64,000 nt of DNA from Isoetes taiwanensis (Eukaryota > Streptophyta > Lycopodiopsida > Isoetales > Isoetaceae): assembly GCA_021234155.1 (NCBI GenBank), contig JAJEKV010000073.1, positions 4,064,001 through 4,128,000 on the forward strand. The letters run 5' to 3'. The notes below the pieces were generated by a model. That model ran no database searches, was not told where the DNA came from, and saw only the letters and a program-made list of their open reading frames with translations. The position numbers and the translations under genes are program-made. Every line of letters starts with the position of its first letter. Positions within the stretch are counted from its first letter, which is position 1. This document shows, one piece after another, positions 1-11,265 of the stretch.

Positions 1-156
1 CAGGAATTCCCGCTCGTTGGAGTAGTCCCAATAGGACCAGCTTCGTTGCAAGGTGCGTCGCATGTTTTGGGCAGCTTGGTCACGGAGGAGTATAACCATT
101 TCCCACCCTTTAGTGGTGTAATACGGCACCTCTGTCCCTACAACAGACCCTGTAGT
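1..156 (-). CDS. Unrecognised coding-like stretch running off the left edge
   Basis: Read on the minus strand, this stretch is open to the window edge. It is rich in W, Y, R and E (WEMVILLRDQAAQNMRR, then SWSYWDYSNEREF). A pyrimidine-AG string lies at its upstream border, so it could be an exon of the same unrecognised gene as the ORFs to its right. The call rests on composition only. Confidence 0.25.
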
Positions 157-508
157 AGATGTACAATCAACAAGTCATTCCTTATAGTCAGAATTCATCA
201 ATAAATAATATAGGAAGACCAAAATTTGTATTAGAGACAGCATAAAAATGCCTAAACAATAGTACATGTATTGTAACGGCCGAAGGCCATACTATATAAT
301 CCCAAAGAATTACATTCAGGAACTAGGTCTTGCATCTCGATCCATTGACGTAAGAGGTGGTGGTGGCGGCCGATGGCGTAGCAGAGTGACCCCAGGGTCG
401 ATGGTACCAGCGGCAAGAGAAGCAATCTCCAGTGGGTAAGTAGTGGCCAAGGTGCGATCACAAGGAGCTTCATGCTCATTCATGGTGCTATATCTTGACC
501 CAAGGTAG

Positions 509-748
509 TTAGAGCGAAGTCTCAATGCATGAGCACGTAGGTGAAGGTGAGATAGGGAGCTTTATATGGCCTGCAAGGTGGATAATGCGGAGGTTCCACC
601 ACGATGCTTCGGCCTCTGGGGAAAGGTCTCGTGCCATAAAAAGAACCTGTCCCTGCCGGAATGCTGATAGGAAGAAGTGTGTAAGGTGATTTCCTAACGC
701 TTTAACCTCTGGTGTGATGGAGGTAGCTACTTCCTTGTCGAGGTCCAT
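509..748 (-). CDS. Unrecognised ORF, likely continuation of the same unit
   Basis: This 79-codon frame starts MDLDKEVATS and runs about 35 bp downstream of the previous ORF on the same strand. The middle (AFRQGQVLFMARDLSPEAEASWW) has protein-like composition, but no motif that I know. It could be the next exon or a frameshifted continuation of the 782-1243 frame. No function is proposed. Confidence 0.25.
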   Translation of the reverse strand: MDLDKEVATSITPEVKALGNHLTHFFLSAFRQGQVLFMARDLSPEAEASWWNLRIIHLAGHIKLPISPSPTCSCIETSL

Positions 749-781
749 GGTGACCTCTTCCTTCTTGAGTTCCTGCTTTTC

Positions 782-1243
782 TTACTTCAGGTGGCCCGGG
801 TTGTTGTAGAGATCCTCCCCTTCTCCATCGGATTCTGAAGGAACATCTACCATATTGATGTTCGAAACATGAGGTCCTATGGTCGTGAAGGCTTCCTGAG
901 GAGGCTGAGATGGAGGGTCCTGAAGCATAAGATCTCTTAGCCTGTGGAGCATGTCAGCCAGCTCAATGGTTTCTTGCTGAAATTGGAGTAGCTGTTGTAC
1001 CTCTATAGGGAGCTCAACCGGCGTAAAGTTAATGAAGTCGTCCATGCAGTACTCGACGAGCTCATAAAGCACTTGTGCTTTCTTCCTGGTCCTAAGGCCA
1101 GCCACTACATGATACGTCCACATAATGTCCTCCAGTAGGAGGTATTCCTGCCCCTGGTGATGGATAACCAGGAGGGCGTCCAACCCAGTCAGTCGTGCCC
1201 CCGGTCTCGGTGTGGAGGCATCTGCTCTGCTAGTTGCTTCCAC
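782..1243 (-). CDS. Unrecognised 153-codon ORF
   Basis: This is the longest open frame of the first 1.5 kb and I do not recognise it. It begins METSRAD-like after an ATG and contains a glutamine/leucine-rich, probably helical stretch around residues 80-110. It ends in an acidic tail with several Asp/Glu. The last codons read CTG AAG TAA G, so a GTAAG splice-donor-like string overlaps the stop codon and this may be an exon rather than a full gene. The reading direction is shared with the ORFs on both sides. Confidence 0.35.
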   Translation of the reverse strand: MEATSRADASTPRPGARLTGLDALLVIHHQGQEYLLLEDIMWTYHVVAGLRTRKKAQVLYELVEYCMDDFINFTPVELPIEVQQLLQFQQETIELADMLHRLRDLMLQDPPSQPPQEAFTTIGPHVSNINMVDVPSESDGEGEDLYNNPGHLK

Positions 1244-1260
1244 CGGACGAAGTTTTTCTC

Positions 1261-1479
1261 TCAGATGTACTCATCGTCATCATCATCAGTTGAGTCCGGT
1301 GCTTTCCCCTTCTCAGCTGGCAAGGTGTCATCCTCTATATACTGATCCATAAGTACAGCCAGGGCAAAAGTCACTTCAAGGTACTGCTGGCCTTCATGCA
1401 TCACTACTGGCGGGTTTCGGCCCCATCTGAGTTTCCCTTTGAGAACATCATAAGCATGCATATCACCCCCCAACATCAA
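1261..1479 (-). CDS. Unrecognised small ORF, acidic C-terminus
   Basis: This is a 72-codon open frame that I do not recognise. It ends in a run of six aspartates followed by EYI. Its middle part (VVMHEGQQYLEVTFALAVLMD) resembles a stretch of the next ORF downstream on the same strand (LLVIHHQGQEYLLLEDIMW). The two could therefore be parts of one gene with an internal duplication, or two copies of one module. The edge next to it is a decayed copia element, so this may be cargo or debris of a mobile element rather than a host gene. Confidence 0.3.
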   Translation of the reverse strand: MMLGGDMHAYDVLKGKLRWGRNPPVVMHEGQQYLEVTFALAVLMDQYIEDDTLPAEKGKAPDSTDDDDDEYI

Positions 1480-1499
1480 TATACTGCAGTCACCTTACC

Positions 1500-2990
1500 T
1501 CTCCTTAAAAAGATTCTGGCAGTTGCTTATGACTCATCATAGATCTTGCCAAATCAAGCAAAGATCTATTCCTCCTTTCAGCTACACCATTTTGTGGATA
1601 TACATAAGGAATGATTAACTATCTTTCAATATCTTCTTCCATGAGAAACTCATCAAAGGCATTAGAAACATATTCATCTCCATTGTCACTTCTCAACTTT
1701 TTTATTATTAACCCTGTCTGCTTATCGACTGCTGCGTTAGATGTCTTGAACTTGCCAAGCACCTCAGATTTGCAGTGCAAAGTATACACCTAAGTGTATC
1801 TACTGAAATCATCAACTAGGATCAAGAAATGCCTCTTTAGTGAAACATTAGACATGTGGCATGAATCAGAATGCAGCAGCTCAAGAGGTTAAGTTGCTCA
1901 ATGAGTAGCCTGCTGTGGAAAAGAGGGAAATATCTGTAACCATCTTGTTTTTGTACAAAGCATATACAACAATGCCTCCAACATGACCAAAACGAGCATG
2001 CCACAAATGCTCAGCAGTCAAATCAGCACATACAGGACCACATTCAATTTTATGGACTGGACCATCAAACACTCAAGGCATTCTGAAGCGTCCATTGTGC
2101 CATGAACTGCATATTTTTCAACAATTCCTTCAAGTGGATCCCTGCCTAGCAGATGGGCTTTTCCGTTTCTGAGAACAATGTGATAGCCTGGCTTATCAAA
2201 TTTAGCAGTAGACATGATACTAGACTATAATCCGGGAGAAAACATGGCATTTTTCACCTTACGAACTACATCACATCCATGCAATTGAAAAGCTACGATC
2301 CCTTTCCTGTGATAGGAAGAGAATATCCATCACCCATCTTCACATCACCTCCAGATCTAGTTTCAACTTCAGAAAACACATGTGAACCTCCGGTAAGATG
2401 AACAGTGGCTTCTGAGTCCAAAATCCAGTCCTTCTATGTAGTGCTGGCTGCTACTGCAAGATTCAGGTATTTAGCATCAAAAGTGGCACATGCACAACAC
2501 TTATCTCTCCCTTAGAGTTGACTGTTGTGCTTTTCGTGTTACTAACTTTTGAGCTTTTCTTCTGCTTCTTACAATCTGAACTGTGGTGACCTTTTTCACC
2601 ACAATTCTAGCACTTGAACTCCTTGGATTTCTTACCATCTGACTTCACAGACTCCCGATGAGAGGAATCATTTTCCAAGCTCCTAAACCTGGAGATCGTG
2701 TCAGTATCATGAGCAGAACTTAACTTCTTCATGGCGTTGATTCTATCATACGGTGTCTAGTCTTTTCGTGATATGGCTAGATCTACCTAGAGTTTGACAA
2801 TGTCTGATCTAATCTGACAGTGTTCAGGTCGTGCAAGCTAAAAGCGATCATCAAATGGCTACGTGCATAATATAGGTGTGCTGATTATCCATGTCTAGCT
2901 GCCTCGTTAGTAACACGGGTGTAGAAGATTCTATTTGCTCAGTGAGACATGCCAACTTAGCTATAAGATCTTCAACATTTGCCTACATTT
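1500..2990 (-). pseudogene. Decayed Ty1/copia retrotransposon (gag knuckle, protease, pre-integrase, integrase core)
   Basis: On the minus strand from right to left the order is typical of copia. A CCHC zinc knuckle at about 2,570-2,620 has its second position replaced by a stop. A protease-like WILDSEATVHLTGG follows at about 2,410-2,440, where the usual D-S-G has become D-S-E. Then come a pre-integrase LWHARFGHV at about 1,990-2,020 and integrase blocks [21 protein letters not shown] and GVAERRNRSLLDLARSMM at about 1,530-1,840. Stops and frameshifts separate the blocks. No reverse transcriptase follows, so the element is truncated at about 1,500. I could not place LTRs. Confidence 0.8.
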
Positions 2991-3286
2991 CTTTCCAAGG
3001 CTCTTCAAACAAAGGATCTAGAATTATTTGCGAGCGGCTTGTTGCAAGGTTTAATTGACGGCCATAGGCCTGCCTTGCCAAGTGTGTTGCATCTGCCTTT
3101 GACCTTGCTCCTTTTCTTAGTATAAGCCTGTCAATCTTGCCAGTGTAGTCTATTATGTGCAGTGGAATGGAGTCTATGATAGCCTCTTGCAGAAGTTTCC
3201 CTACCATGTTCGACGTGATCTGGAGAGACTGTGATTCTATGGGCATGTCCATGGGAGTTGGGGAGAAAATTGGGGATGATATGTCC

Positions 3287-3319
3287 TTTTTTTTTTTTTT
3301 TGGGGGGGGGGCGGGGGGG
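3287..3319. repeat. Homopolymer junction T(15)-G(10)-C-G(7)
   Basis: A run of 15 T is followed directly by 10 G, one C and 7 G. Similar T-run to G-rich junctions occur at 39,021-39,050 and 39,832-39,865. Confidence 0.95.
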
Positions 3320-3359
3320 AGAGGCTGGAATGGGATTGAAGACTGGATGTCTTGAAGGG

Positions 3360-5700
3360 GAGGAAGCCAAGAAATTACTAGAGGCTATTTCACGGTTTTG
3401 TATTTGGTTATCTTGTCTTATGAGATGCCTTCAACTTTTGCCTTTTCAGTCCATCAATTTGTTGGCAAAAAACTTTGTTCTTATTATGTTTGATAGTAGT
3501 GATGCAGTAGACTCTTTGGTATCTAGAGCACTTGATCCACTTGATGGAGAATATATAATATACCAGTATTATTCTCCTAATTGTACATCAGATATGGTTC
3601 ATGTATTAAAGATGCCTTGCTGATTCTCGATACCTAACCTTCCTCCAGAGCTAATGGCTCATCTCAGTAGCAATTACAACTGGACTTGGGTTTCATATCT
3701 CGCACTCCATCATAAATGGTCCAAGGATTTGCTTTTCTGTGCCAGTTGACTCGCCTTTACCTGATTGTGTAGTAGTGAAGAAGAGGCCTTGATATAAGAA
3801 GGTGGAACTTAAGCTTCTGAATGATTTAGAATTAGCCCGCTTGTTTCTTGAAGGAGGGTTTCGAGGTCCTTGTGCATCTCAGACGTTTGTTCAACCTTCT
3901 CATTTTTCTTAGGTTCAAGTTTCTACTGTTATTTCTTTATCTATCTATGATCAATCTTTGCCGCTTGTTTTGATGTGGAAGATGCTCCGCTTCCAGTTCC
4001 GGTGGTGTTGTTCTTAGCAGCATCAGCTCCAACTGTTGTTCCTTCTACTCTCCATGTTAATGCTGCTTCTTCTCGTGCTTCTTAGGTTGTTATGGCTGAT
4101 GGTTCTAATCTTCAGTGCTCTAGAGAGTCATGGAAATAGGTCAATTAGAAGAAGGCATCTAGGAAGAAGCATATTATATCATCTCATGAGGCTATCCCAC
4201 CTTGTACTATTTAGTGGCATGATAATATGATGTCTGTTGATGATCATCTCGATGTGACAGAACACATTGATTGTCTGTCATTAGGCCATTAACTGCCTCA
4301 AGTGGCACAAGAAGTTTGATTATACACTATGTATGGATGGTTTTGCTTAGTGGACTATTTCGTCCTCTAGATTTTGTGTCCTATATCACATGTCCCTTGT
4401 ATGTATCTTGATTTTTCGTGATAATAGATTGTCAAAAAGAAAAAAAAGGGTACTAGAGGGATGTAAATTGAACATAAACGATGCTCGCCCTCTTGTATTG
4501 GCATGGTGGGGGATTGGAAGGGTTCAACCTTGTGGGCAAGAGGTCTGTTTGCTGCTATCAGCATACTTTAATAGTATTCTTAATTATTTTGTGGTAGAAT
4601 AAGGGCAATGTAATATATTCCATCAAGACGATTGGCATCAAATAAGGTGCAGGATAGGATTATTAAGCATATTATATTTACATTATAGGTTTAACATGCA
4701 TTTGTTGAATAAAGATCTTAAACTTCATGTCCAAGGCTTTATAAATAAATAGATGCTGGAATAACCTTGGTGACACTATCTACTTTGGATTTGTGAAACC
4801 CACCAAAGATAATGAAGAAACCTAGATTAGTTGGTGGTGTAGCTATGCCAAAATAGACACCTTGCAAAAATGGTAGAGGGGCTAATTTGGGAACTTACAT
4901 ATTAAAAACTAAATAACTAATTAATTTTTTAGGAGCTGTCGCATTGCAATGCGATATTGTCGCAGTACGACACGACATCACAACATGATGTGTCCTTTGC
5001 GACATCTCATAGACGTCGATATAAATGTCACTAATTGATCTTTTTGTAGTTGTGGTATATAGTGTACCAATCTTATTCTCCTAGTTCTACACCAGTCATA
5101 GTTAATGCATTAATGATGTCTTGTTGGTTCTCTAATCTAATTTCAAGTACGTCACATCTAATGGAATTATCCAAGCTCATTCCTGGAGAGTGATCTAATT
5201 TTGTTCATTTGAACTTTAATTGCAATTGCTACTTCACATTGCTTGTGATAATCAGGAATGTAATTGCAAGCTCACATTGATTGATTGATTGATTGTTATA
5301 TTATTTATATTATTTAATATTAGTATCGAATATCAAATTCCCTTATATTTAGTGATGCAGGAGTATACTTTTTTGTCGAACATATTTTGTACTAATCGTT
5401 GTACATTTTTGCAAATTCACATATATTTGTCAACATAGCATATATCATTCAGAAAGTATTGAGACCTTGTACTTACACTTCCATGTATGTAAATTCATTT
5501 TCTACACAAAATTAGGAGCAACCATGCAGTGTTTGACCATTTGGATTGGGTTTTCCTAGAATATTTAGACATTTGGTATTTTGTGATTAGGGATTCCAAA
5601 GGGACGGTGCAGGTTTCTTGATTCTCAGCATATCCTAAATTAGATATTCATTGTGACCTTTTTAGTATTATCATCTGCAAAGGTTTTTCATTCTCGATGC
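3360..5700. other. Unresolved repeat-like DNA, no gene recognised
   Basis: No continuous coding frame is present. Two stretches, about 3,541-3,625 and 5,045-5,130, look like diverged copies of one sequence: both read 'attctcctaNttNtacatca' and both then continue towards a similar 'gatgNcttgNtg'. A perfect 16-bp palindrome (TCGCATTG/CAATGCGA) lies at 4,939-4,954. A short TTGA microsatellite is at about 5,279-5,296. Confidence 0.4.
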
Positions 5701-5719
5701 AAGGGTTTTTAGTCGTAAT

Positions 5720-5800
5720 AGTAATTGTTGTACTACCCCAATTATATGGGTCCTATGGCCGATTGGTCTTCGTGGGACGTAAGCAAAATTCTATTTATTC
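5720..5800 (+). mobile_element. Isolated LINE family-1 3' tail
   Basis: The stretch ATGGGTCCTATGGCCGATTG followed by GTCTTCGTGGGACGTAAGCAAAA and an ATTCTATTTATTC run matches the 3' ends of the LINE copies at 12,660, 19,225 and 21,615. No coding part precedes it, so this is a strongly 5'-truncated insertion. Confidence 0.6.
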
Positions 5801-6149
5801 TTATATTTATGTGCCTTGAGCTTATACTACTATTGGGTGGAAGTGAAAGTGAAGCCAAACAAGCAAACTATAAATCTCTAAACACCATTTCCCAATATAA
5901 CATGAAATCCCACAATGCGAGACACCCGATACTACTAATGAGTAACTGCATTTGAAACATGCAATGTCAAGATTGTTGAAATAAAAAATCGTAAATGCTT
6001 TTTTACGAGCGAATGGAGTAGAAAGTCTTGGATTATTGTTTTGGCCATGTATTCAAAGAAGTCCTTTATATGTCCCATTTAGCATCTTTGTAAAAGAGGT
6101 GTCCTTTATATCCGCTTGCAACCAACAACATTTTATTGTAAGTAGGTAG

Positions 6150-6215
6150 GGTTCTTAATGATAACGGAGACCAAATTGACCATGGGATCCAAACAACAAA
6201 AGAGGCATGGAGGCC
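6150..6215 (-). mobile_element. Isolated LINE family-1 3' tail
   Basis: The plus-strand text TAATGATAACGGAGACCAAA and TGACCATGGGATCCAAA is a diverged version of the tail block seen at 12,703 and 21,659 (GTCCACGGAGACCGATTGGC, TATGGGACCCAAA). No LINE coding sequence is attached. Confidence 0.5.
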
Positions 6216-6429
6216 GAAAAAGCACAAAGAAAATGTAATGCTAACGTTAATGGTAATTTTGTGCAGGATATTTCATAAATTGTAGGCCTAAATGAAGTTT
6301 TGATTGTGGATGATTGGAAAGAGTATTTAGTTTGTTAGATCTAAAGGATAAAATAGAAGTCTTCTCCCTTCAAAAGTTTGAACACCCTATATGTTACACA
6401 ACAGGTGTTCTTACAGCTCTTGATTGGCT

Positions 6430-6780
6430 CTAGGCAAAACTGGTGCTCCAAAAGATATGTTGTTTATATGGTTACCTCTAAAAGATGCAACTAATACTAT
6501 GACTCGATTGAATAAAAGATAATGGCATCAGATATTTGTGCAGTTAGATGTGGACAATGTGAAACAGTTGAACACATGTTATTTTGTCCAATGATGGCAA
6601 ACTTTTGGCGTTGGGTATCACCCATCTTTCAGATAATTCATGACGACTAGAAGTGGCCACATACTATATTAGAACCAGAAGTGTCTAGGATCAGGGCCTC
6701 CATCATTATCATTGCATCATGAACAGTCTGGAAACTTAGGTGTGATGCGAACTGAAAAAATGGCTCTTTTTGCCTTTCAG
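6430..6780 (+). pseudogene. L1-type LINE C-terminal fragment (zf-RVT)
   Basis: One plus frame reads CAVRCGQCETVEHMLFCP at 6,538-6,591 with FW following. This is the Cys-x2-Cys, E-T-x-x-H and Cys pattern of the zinc-binding domain after the reverse transcriptase in plant L1-like LINEs. Upstream text (FIWLPLKDATNTMTRLNKR) fits the usual 'W..l...l.T...l' lead-in, although with a frame change. It is short and broken. Confidence 0.65.
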
Positions 6781-7439
6781 ATCTAGACATTTAATATGAA
6801 GGTTGTGCTTATGGGTTTGGGACACCATAGATAGTATGGTAAGAACTATGATAAGGAACTAGATCAAATTGGTAGCAAACATGGTTTTGTATGTCTTTCT
6901 GTTATTCATGGAGCATGGAGAAGTTTGAAATTGCCCTATATGCTCATTGCTTATATATAGGTAGGACCTTTTTCATAATCAACATTTGCATCTATCTGTG
7001 CATGATGTACCGGGTTGGTTATACCTTATCACAAAGTCGAGTTCCCAATCCGCAAGACTGAGTAAGGACATGCTCTTTCTAGCTATCAAACATTGGCGTT
7101 ATAGAAACTCTTCTTCATTATATGATCAAGCAAGACGCTAGGGGAAATACTGCAAGGTAAGATAGGCCCTTGAAATTGAAAGGCACATAGAAAGGGGATA
7201 GAACTAGATGTGCAATCATCTTAAACTCCTATGCATCTTTTTGGGTATATCTCTTGGATTGTACAAAATCTATAGGCAAATAAAATTAACCTAGAAACTA
7301 GACTTCAAGGGTCTAGCAAAGTAAAGATTGTGCAATTATAAGCTGTGATCGGAGATATCCCTTCTTAAATTCATCCTTATATTTATAGGTGGCAACGCCC
7401 TTTTTTTTTATATTTTTTGCTTTTAAATAAATGTCAAGG

Positions 7440-9215
7440 TTTAACTTGCGGGTGGAAGAGGTAGAAGTGTGAGCCCTCATACAGACAGGATTCAGACCCC
7501 GACGCTCCACCATTGATCATATTTTCACAATGTGGACCTTGGTTGAGGATGGCAGGAGAGGTCGACAGGACCTATATTGCTGCTTCATCGACTTTGCAAA
7601 GGCTTTTGACGCTGTACCCTAGGAAAAGTTGACGGAACATGAGACAGTTGGGGTATGCGGTATACAAGTTTTATGAGACATGCTCAGGCCTACTGACACC
7701 ATCAAAATAACCTGTCAATATAGTAGTAATGGGATCCGTCAGGGATATCCGCTCTCTCCAATGTCATTTCCTCTATATTGATCAATTGGAAGGGTGGCTT
7801 GCTGAACACGGGGGAGACAGAGCTCAGCTTGTACATCAGATTATTAGAGAGCTCATATACGCCTTACATCCCGGATGACATGCAATGGCATATAGATGGC
7901 CTAGATACTTTCTGCCAAACTACTGGAATGCTGGTTAACTTGGCCAAGGTAAGGTATTGCTCATCTCATCTTTGCGCTAGCCAAGGCTTCCCTCCTTCAC
8001 TTATTAGGGACAAAATGTTGAGGTGGCATCCACCTAAAAGTACTTGGACATAGAGTTTCCTTCCACCACATATGGATGCACTTCTATTTGCTTACGAGGG
8101 ATAGCAAGCTGGGAGGCACTGTATGTGACGCAAAACAACAGTTACAAAGCAAAATTGTATGAATGGACCCATCAACCAACTTGTTCAGGGTTTTTGGTGG
8201 AACCCGTTCTTTTAAACAACGTCAAATCCTAGGGCCCCATGATATCCCTGGCCAGTTGGAATGATCTAGAAAAGGTATAGCAAGCCTTTCTAGCTCGGGT
8301 GTATAGGGTAAAATCTCTAGTCCCATATCAAATTCTCCTACATGAGACATGTTTCTTACATCTACAGAGGGCCGCATTTGACCGACACACATTATCTACT
8401 TTTAGAAGGTAGCCAGTATGGGCAATGAACTTCTCATGAGTCTTTCTTATACCGTGGTTATAGGTTTCCAGTGCCTCAAGGCCTGTTGGAAGGAGAGACA
8501 ACCTCAGTGGTTCTCCCGATGGAATGTGCAGGAGCATAGGTGCATAGAGGTACAAACTGAAGAGGATCACCATCATCTGAGGTAGTATCTTGATGCTTGC
8601 TCCCCCGACAAGTTTTGGGGTGGTGGTGCTCTGGAACAGGTTAAGATGGCACACTACTAATGCTAGATCAATCCCATGCTTATAAGAGATCCATAATGCT
8701 ACCTACGTGCACATTTACCCATAAAATAATAGTATTTGGAGCAGAGTAGACATGATTTACTTTTTCCACCCATTAGCTCTTAGAGCTGGTAAGTTAATTA
8801 CATCCATACTAGTATTGCCAATAGGGCAACGTTGGGGAAGAATACCACATTCTTCAGAACTATTCAGCATTCACCCACATCCGGGCTTATTATGCCGAGT
8901 TGATCCCCCCTGAACCAGCTGTTCCATGTGCTGATGGACATAACTTCAATAGAATTACTGGGATCTTATCTCCAGGAGATCATGGATGTGTGCACACAGC
9001 TATGTCCTCAGACACTACTTGACACGTATCATAATGACATGTATCTAATGTATCATTGTATAGTTTCTCACCATGCCTATTACTGCCAAGGTTTTTCTCT
9101 CAAAAAGCCTTTGGGGCGGAGGTTTTTTAATCCTAACAGTAACATATTTGATGTGCTCCTTGATTGGGTCTTAGAGGCCTATTGGTCTCCATGGATGATA
9201 AAAAAACATTCATTT
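7440..9215 (+). pseudogene. LINE family 1, 5'-truncated plus-strand copy
   Basis: This is the plus-strand counterpart of the copies at 12,660-14,565, 19,225-20,790 and 21,615-24,237. Frames broken by indels carry RT landmarks: DSDPDAPPLIIF (for GFRP.HSTIDHIF), SSTLQRLLTL (for DFAKAFDTV), LYIDQLEGWLAEHGGD, RELIYALHPG (for the YADD region) and the C-terminal 'LGSYLQEIMDVCTQLCP'. The 3' end has the stem-loop module (9,080-9,142), then the tail block with TTGGTCTCCATGGATGATAAAAAAA at about 9,185-9,210. Its 5' end falls in RT at about 7,448. Confidence 0.85.
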
Positions 9216-9269
9216 CAATTTAATAATACCAAGGTTTAGACATAATGAATGGCTCTTTCATTTGAATCC

Positions 9270-9430
9270 AATAAAGATTGTTTCACGCAAGGCCACTCCC
9301 CCGAGCACCATATCAGAAACCTTCCCGGGTAGGGTTCTATAAATCCTGGACAGTAATAGACCTGTTGTATTTTTACTTTCTTTGGTTGGGTTCCATAGGC
9401 CTCTTGGTCTTTGTGGATGATAAAATTGAA
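9270..9430 (+). mobile_element. LINE family-1 3' end, second short copy
   Basis: Immediately after the preceding LINE, a second tail occurs in the same orientation: GACAGTAATAGACC at about 9,348, then GGTTCCATAGGCC, TCTTGGTCTTTGTGGATGATAAAAT. The stem-loop module is present but degraded. This is a 5'-truncated insertion next to or within the target of the previous one. Confidence 0.65.
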
Positions 9431-9475
9431 TTCAATGCAATTAATATAATTATACAATACATATATTTACCTCCA

Positions 9476-9568
9476 AAAAAGAAAAAGAAAAAAGAATTGG
9501 AGTATATTTTAATGTCCACTGCCAAATTAGCCCAAAAAAAAAACATCTCCCATAATACAACCAAAATA

Positions 9569-9599
<31 letters not shown>
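9476..9599 (+). repeat. A-rich stretch ending in A(28)
   Basis: Several short A runs (9,476-9,500; 9,534-9,543) culminate in 28 consecutive A at 9,572-9,599. It could be a retroposition tail, but no body can be assigned. Confidence 0.9.
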
Positions 9600-9602
<3 letters not shown>

Positions 9603-9607
9603 AAGAA

Positions 9608-10530
9608 CTAATATAGCTTGAGGGCAGCTATGGCCCTCGCGCTAATTTCTAAGACTAGAAAAAAGGGAGCAGCTTCTGAAATCAACCATGGCGGCTTAAT
9701 CTTAATCTGAAGGGGCAGCTCCCGGAAGCTGCAGATATGTTCCATCCATTGCTTGGTGCAATTTGCTAGCCATTCCAATTTGACGTCTAGCCTCTTCATC
9801 CTTTCGATTTTCTGGCATCTTATGGTCTTGAGTTTCCTTTTGCAGATTTTATAAGGGTGTACCTTCAGTTATTCTCATATCAAGTTGCTTTTTCGTACTA
9901 TGACAAATTGTGTTGCTGATTGTGTCCTCCAAATATTACAAAGCATGTATGCACGACTGACTCACTTGTTCCTCCAACTTTAGAATCCTTTGTTGTTGTA
10001 GCTCTGTTGCTGCATTCGGCTTGCCATGAGTTGCTTCTTTGCTTTGAGAGGCGTTTGTAGCTGTTTTGCCTTCAGGCTCACAGAAACAAGCTACTTTTAG
10101 GCAATTTCTTAATATTCAGATACGTTATAAGCAGGAATGAATAAGTAATATTACATATCAAATGCTTGCCTTTGTATTGTAATCATCTCGCTCAGATATT
10201 TGTTGTAACAATCTTTGATTTTGTGTCAGCATAAGCTTATCGTCCAAACATATAAATAGATTTATAATGCATCAGAACAACACTAAAATGGATGAACTGA
10301 TGAGAACTAACTACAATGCACATCTATAAAAATGCTTCGGCCTCCTCAGTCAAGAGTTACCTGGACATGACACTAGAGCTTTTTGGGCAGAAGCTTATGG
10401 CCGAACCAGGAGGATCATCCAAAGGAGTGAGGTTTCGGGGCAACCTCCTTTTGCCCTTGTTGAAGGCTTCTAGCTAAGGCCTCTATCGTCCCTTCCAACG
10501 CTTCATAATCTTCTCTTAACCTAATTCAGA
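9608..10530 (-). pseudogene. Coding-like remnants, unrecognised
   Basis: Three separated minus-strand pieces have protein-like composition. At about 10,422-10,500 a frame reads DYEALEGTIEALARSLQQG and ends HSFG before a stop. At about 9,968-10,083 a Gln/Leu-rich frame (NAATELQQQRILKLEEQ) is followed by GTGAGT, a splice-donor-like string. At 9,608-9,799 there is a 63-codon frame (MKRLDVKLEWLANCTKQWME). They may be exons of a decayed gene or gag-like element remains. No function is proposed. Confidence 0.3.
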
Positions 10531-10719
10531 TGCATCCAGATTTCAAAAGGAATGCGCTGCCCAAATATTGTCTTCACATGTCTTCAAAAATAACTTCCAA
10601 TGGTCGATACCAGCAAACGCATTTATTTCTTATTTAAACCTTTTTTTCCAACAAAAAAATTTGTAAAAAGCATTTGCAAACATAATCAGCCTAGGAATAG
10701 CAAAAGGATCTAGAAAAAA

Positions 10720-10990
10720 TTGCCTAAATGCCCCTCTAAATGTAGCCCTTGTATATTTCCGTAAATGCCCTTGGTCAAGAAAATACCACTGTATTATAGC
10801 GTATTTACCTAAATGCCCCCAAATTTTCTACAAAATTACCAAAATGGCCTTTTAAGTACAATATAATTTACTAAAATGCCACCACTTCATAAAAATCGAC
10901 ACATTAAAACAATTTTGATACAGATTGCCCTTTTAAGATAACTGATTATCAGAACATACATTCTAAACGAGGTGCACCCTGGACTACCAC
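10720..10990. repeat. AT-rich DNA with recurring AAATGCCC units
   Basis: The string TAAATGCCC or a near copy recurs at about 10,725, 10,760, 10,810 and 10,873. The spacing is irregular. Nothing coding was seen. Confidence 0.5.
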
Positions 10991-11169
10991 AGTCGTCGGA
11001 TCTGTCAATCCTATGGCCCAGACTGTATGTTGGAGCTTCTTGACACCTCTCGTTTTGATTATGCTCAATTATGATTGGGGACGCCTATGATTTTAAGATG
11101 TCGAATACGAGTTTGCCTAAGGTTTTGATGGTATATCGAGCCTCTATACGGTTTGGCTTAAGCTTTTAG

Positions 11170-11265
11170 AATATGAAATACGGGGATTCGAACCTCTACC
11201 AAAATAACTCAATGTCCTAATACGACTACTTTAACCAATCTAACCAGTGAGCTAATGTGACTATT
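11170..11265 (-). mobile_element. tRNA-derived SINE-like head
   Basis: On the minus strand, TTAGCTCACTGGTTAGATTG (A-box-like) is followed about 40 nt later by GAGGTTCGAATCCCCG (B box, T-arm consensus GGTTCGAATCC). The spacing fits a tRNA gene or a SINE head. The rest does not fold convincingly into an intact tRNA by eye, so I call it SINE-like rather than a functional tRNA gene. Confidence 0.6.

Noticed and set aside
9278-9616. 112-codon Lys-rich plus frame and its antisense Phe-rich frame
   Set aside because: Both are translations of A/T homopolymers behind a LINE tail.
11170-11265. A functional tRNA gene
   Set aside because: A- and B-box-like words exist, but acceptor and anticodon stems do not pair well by eye and the 3' side continues as repeat-like DNA.
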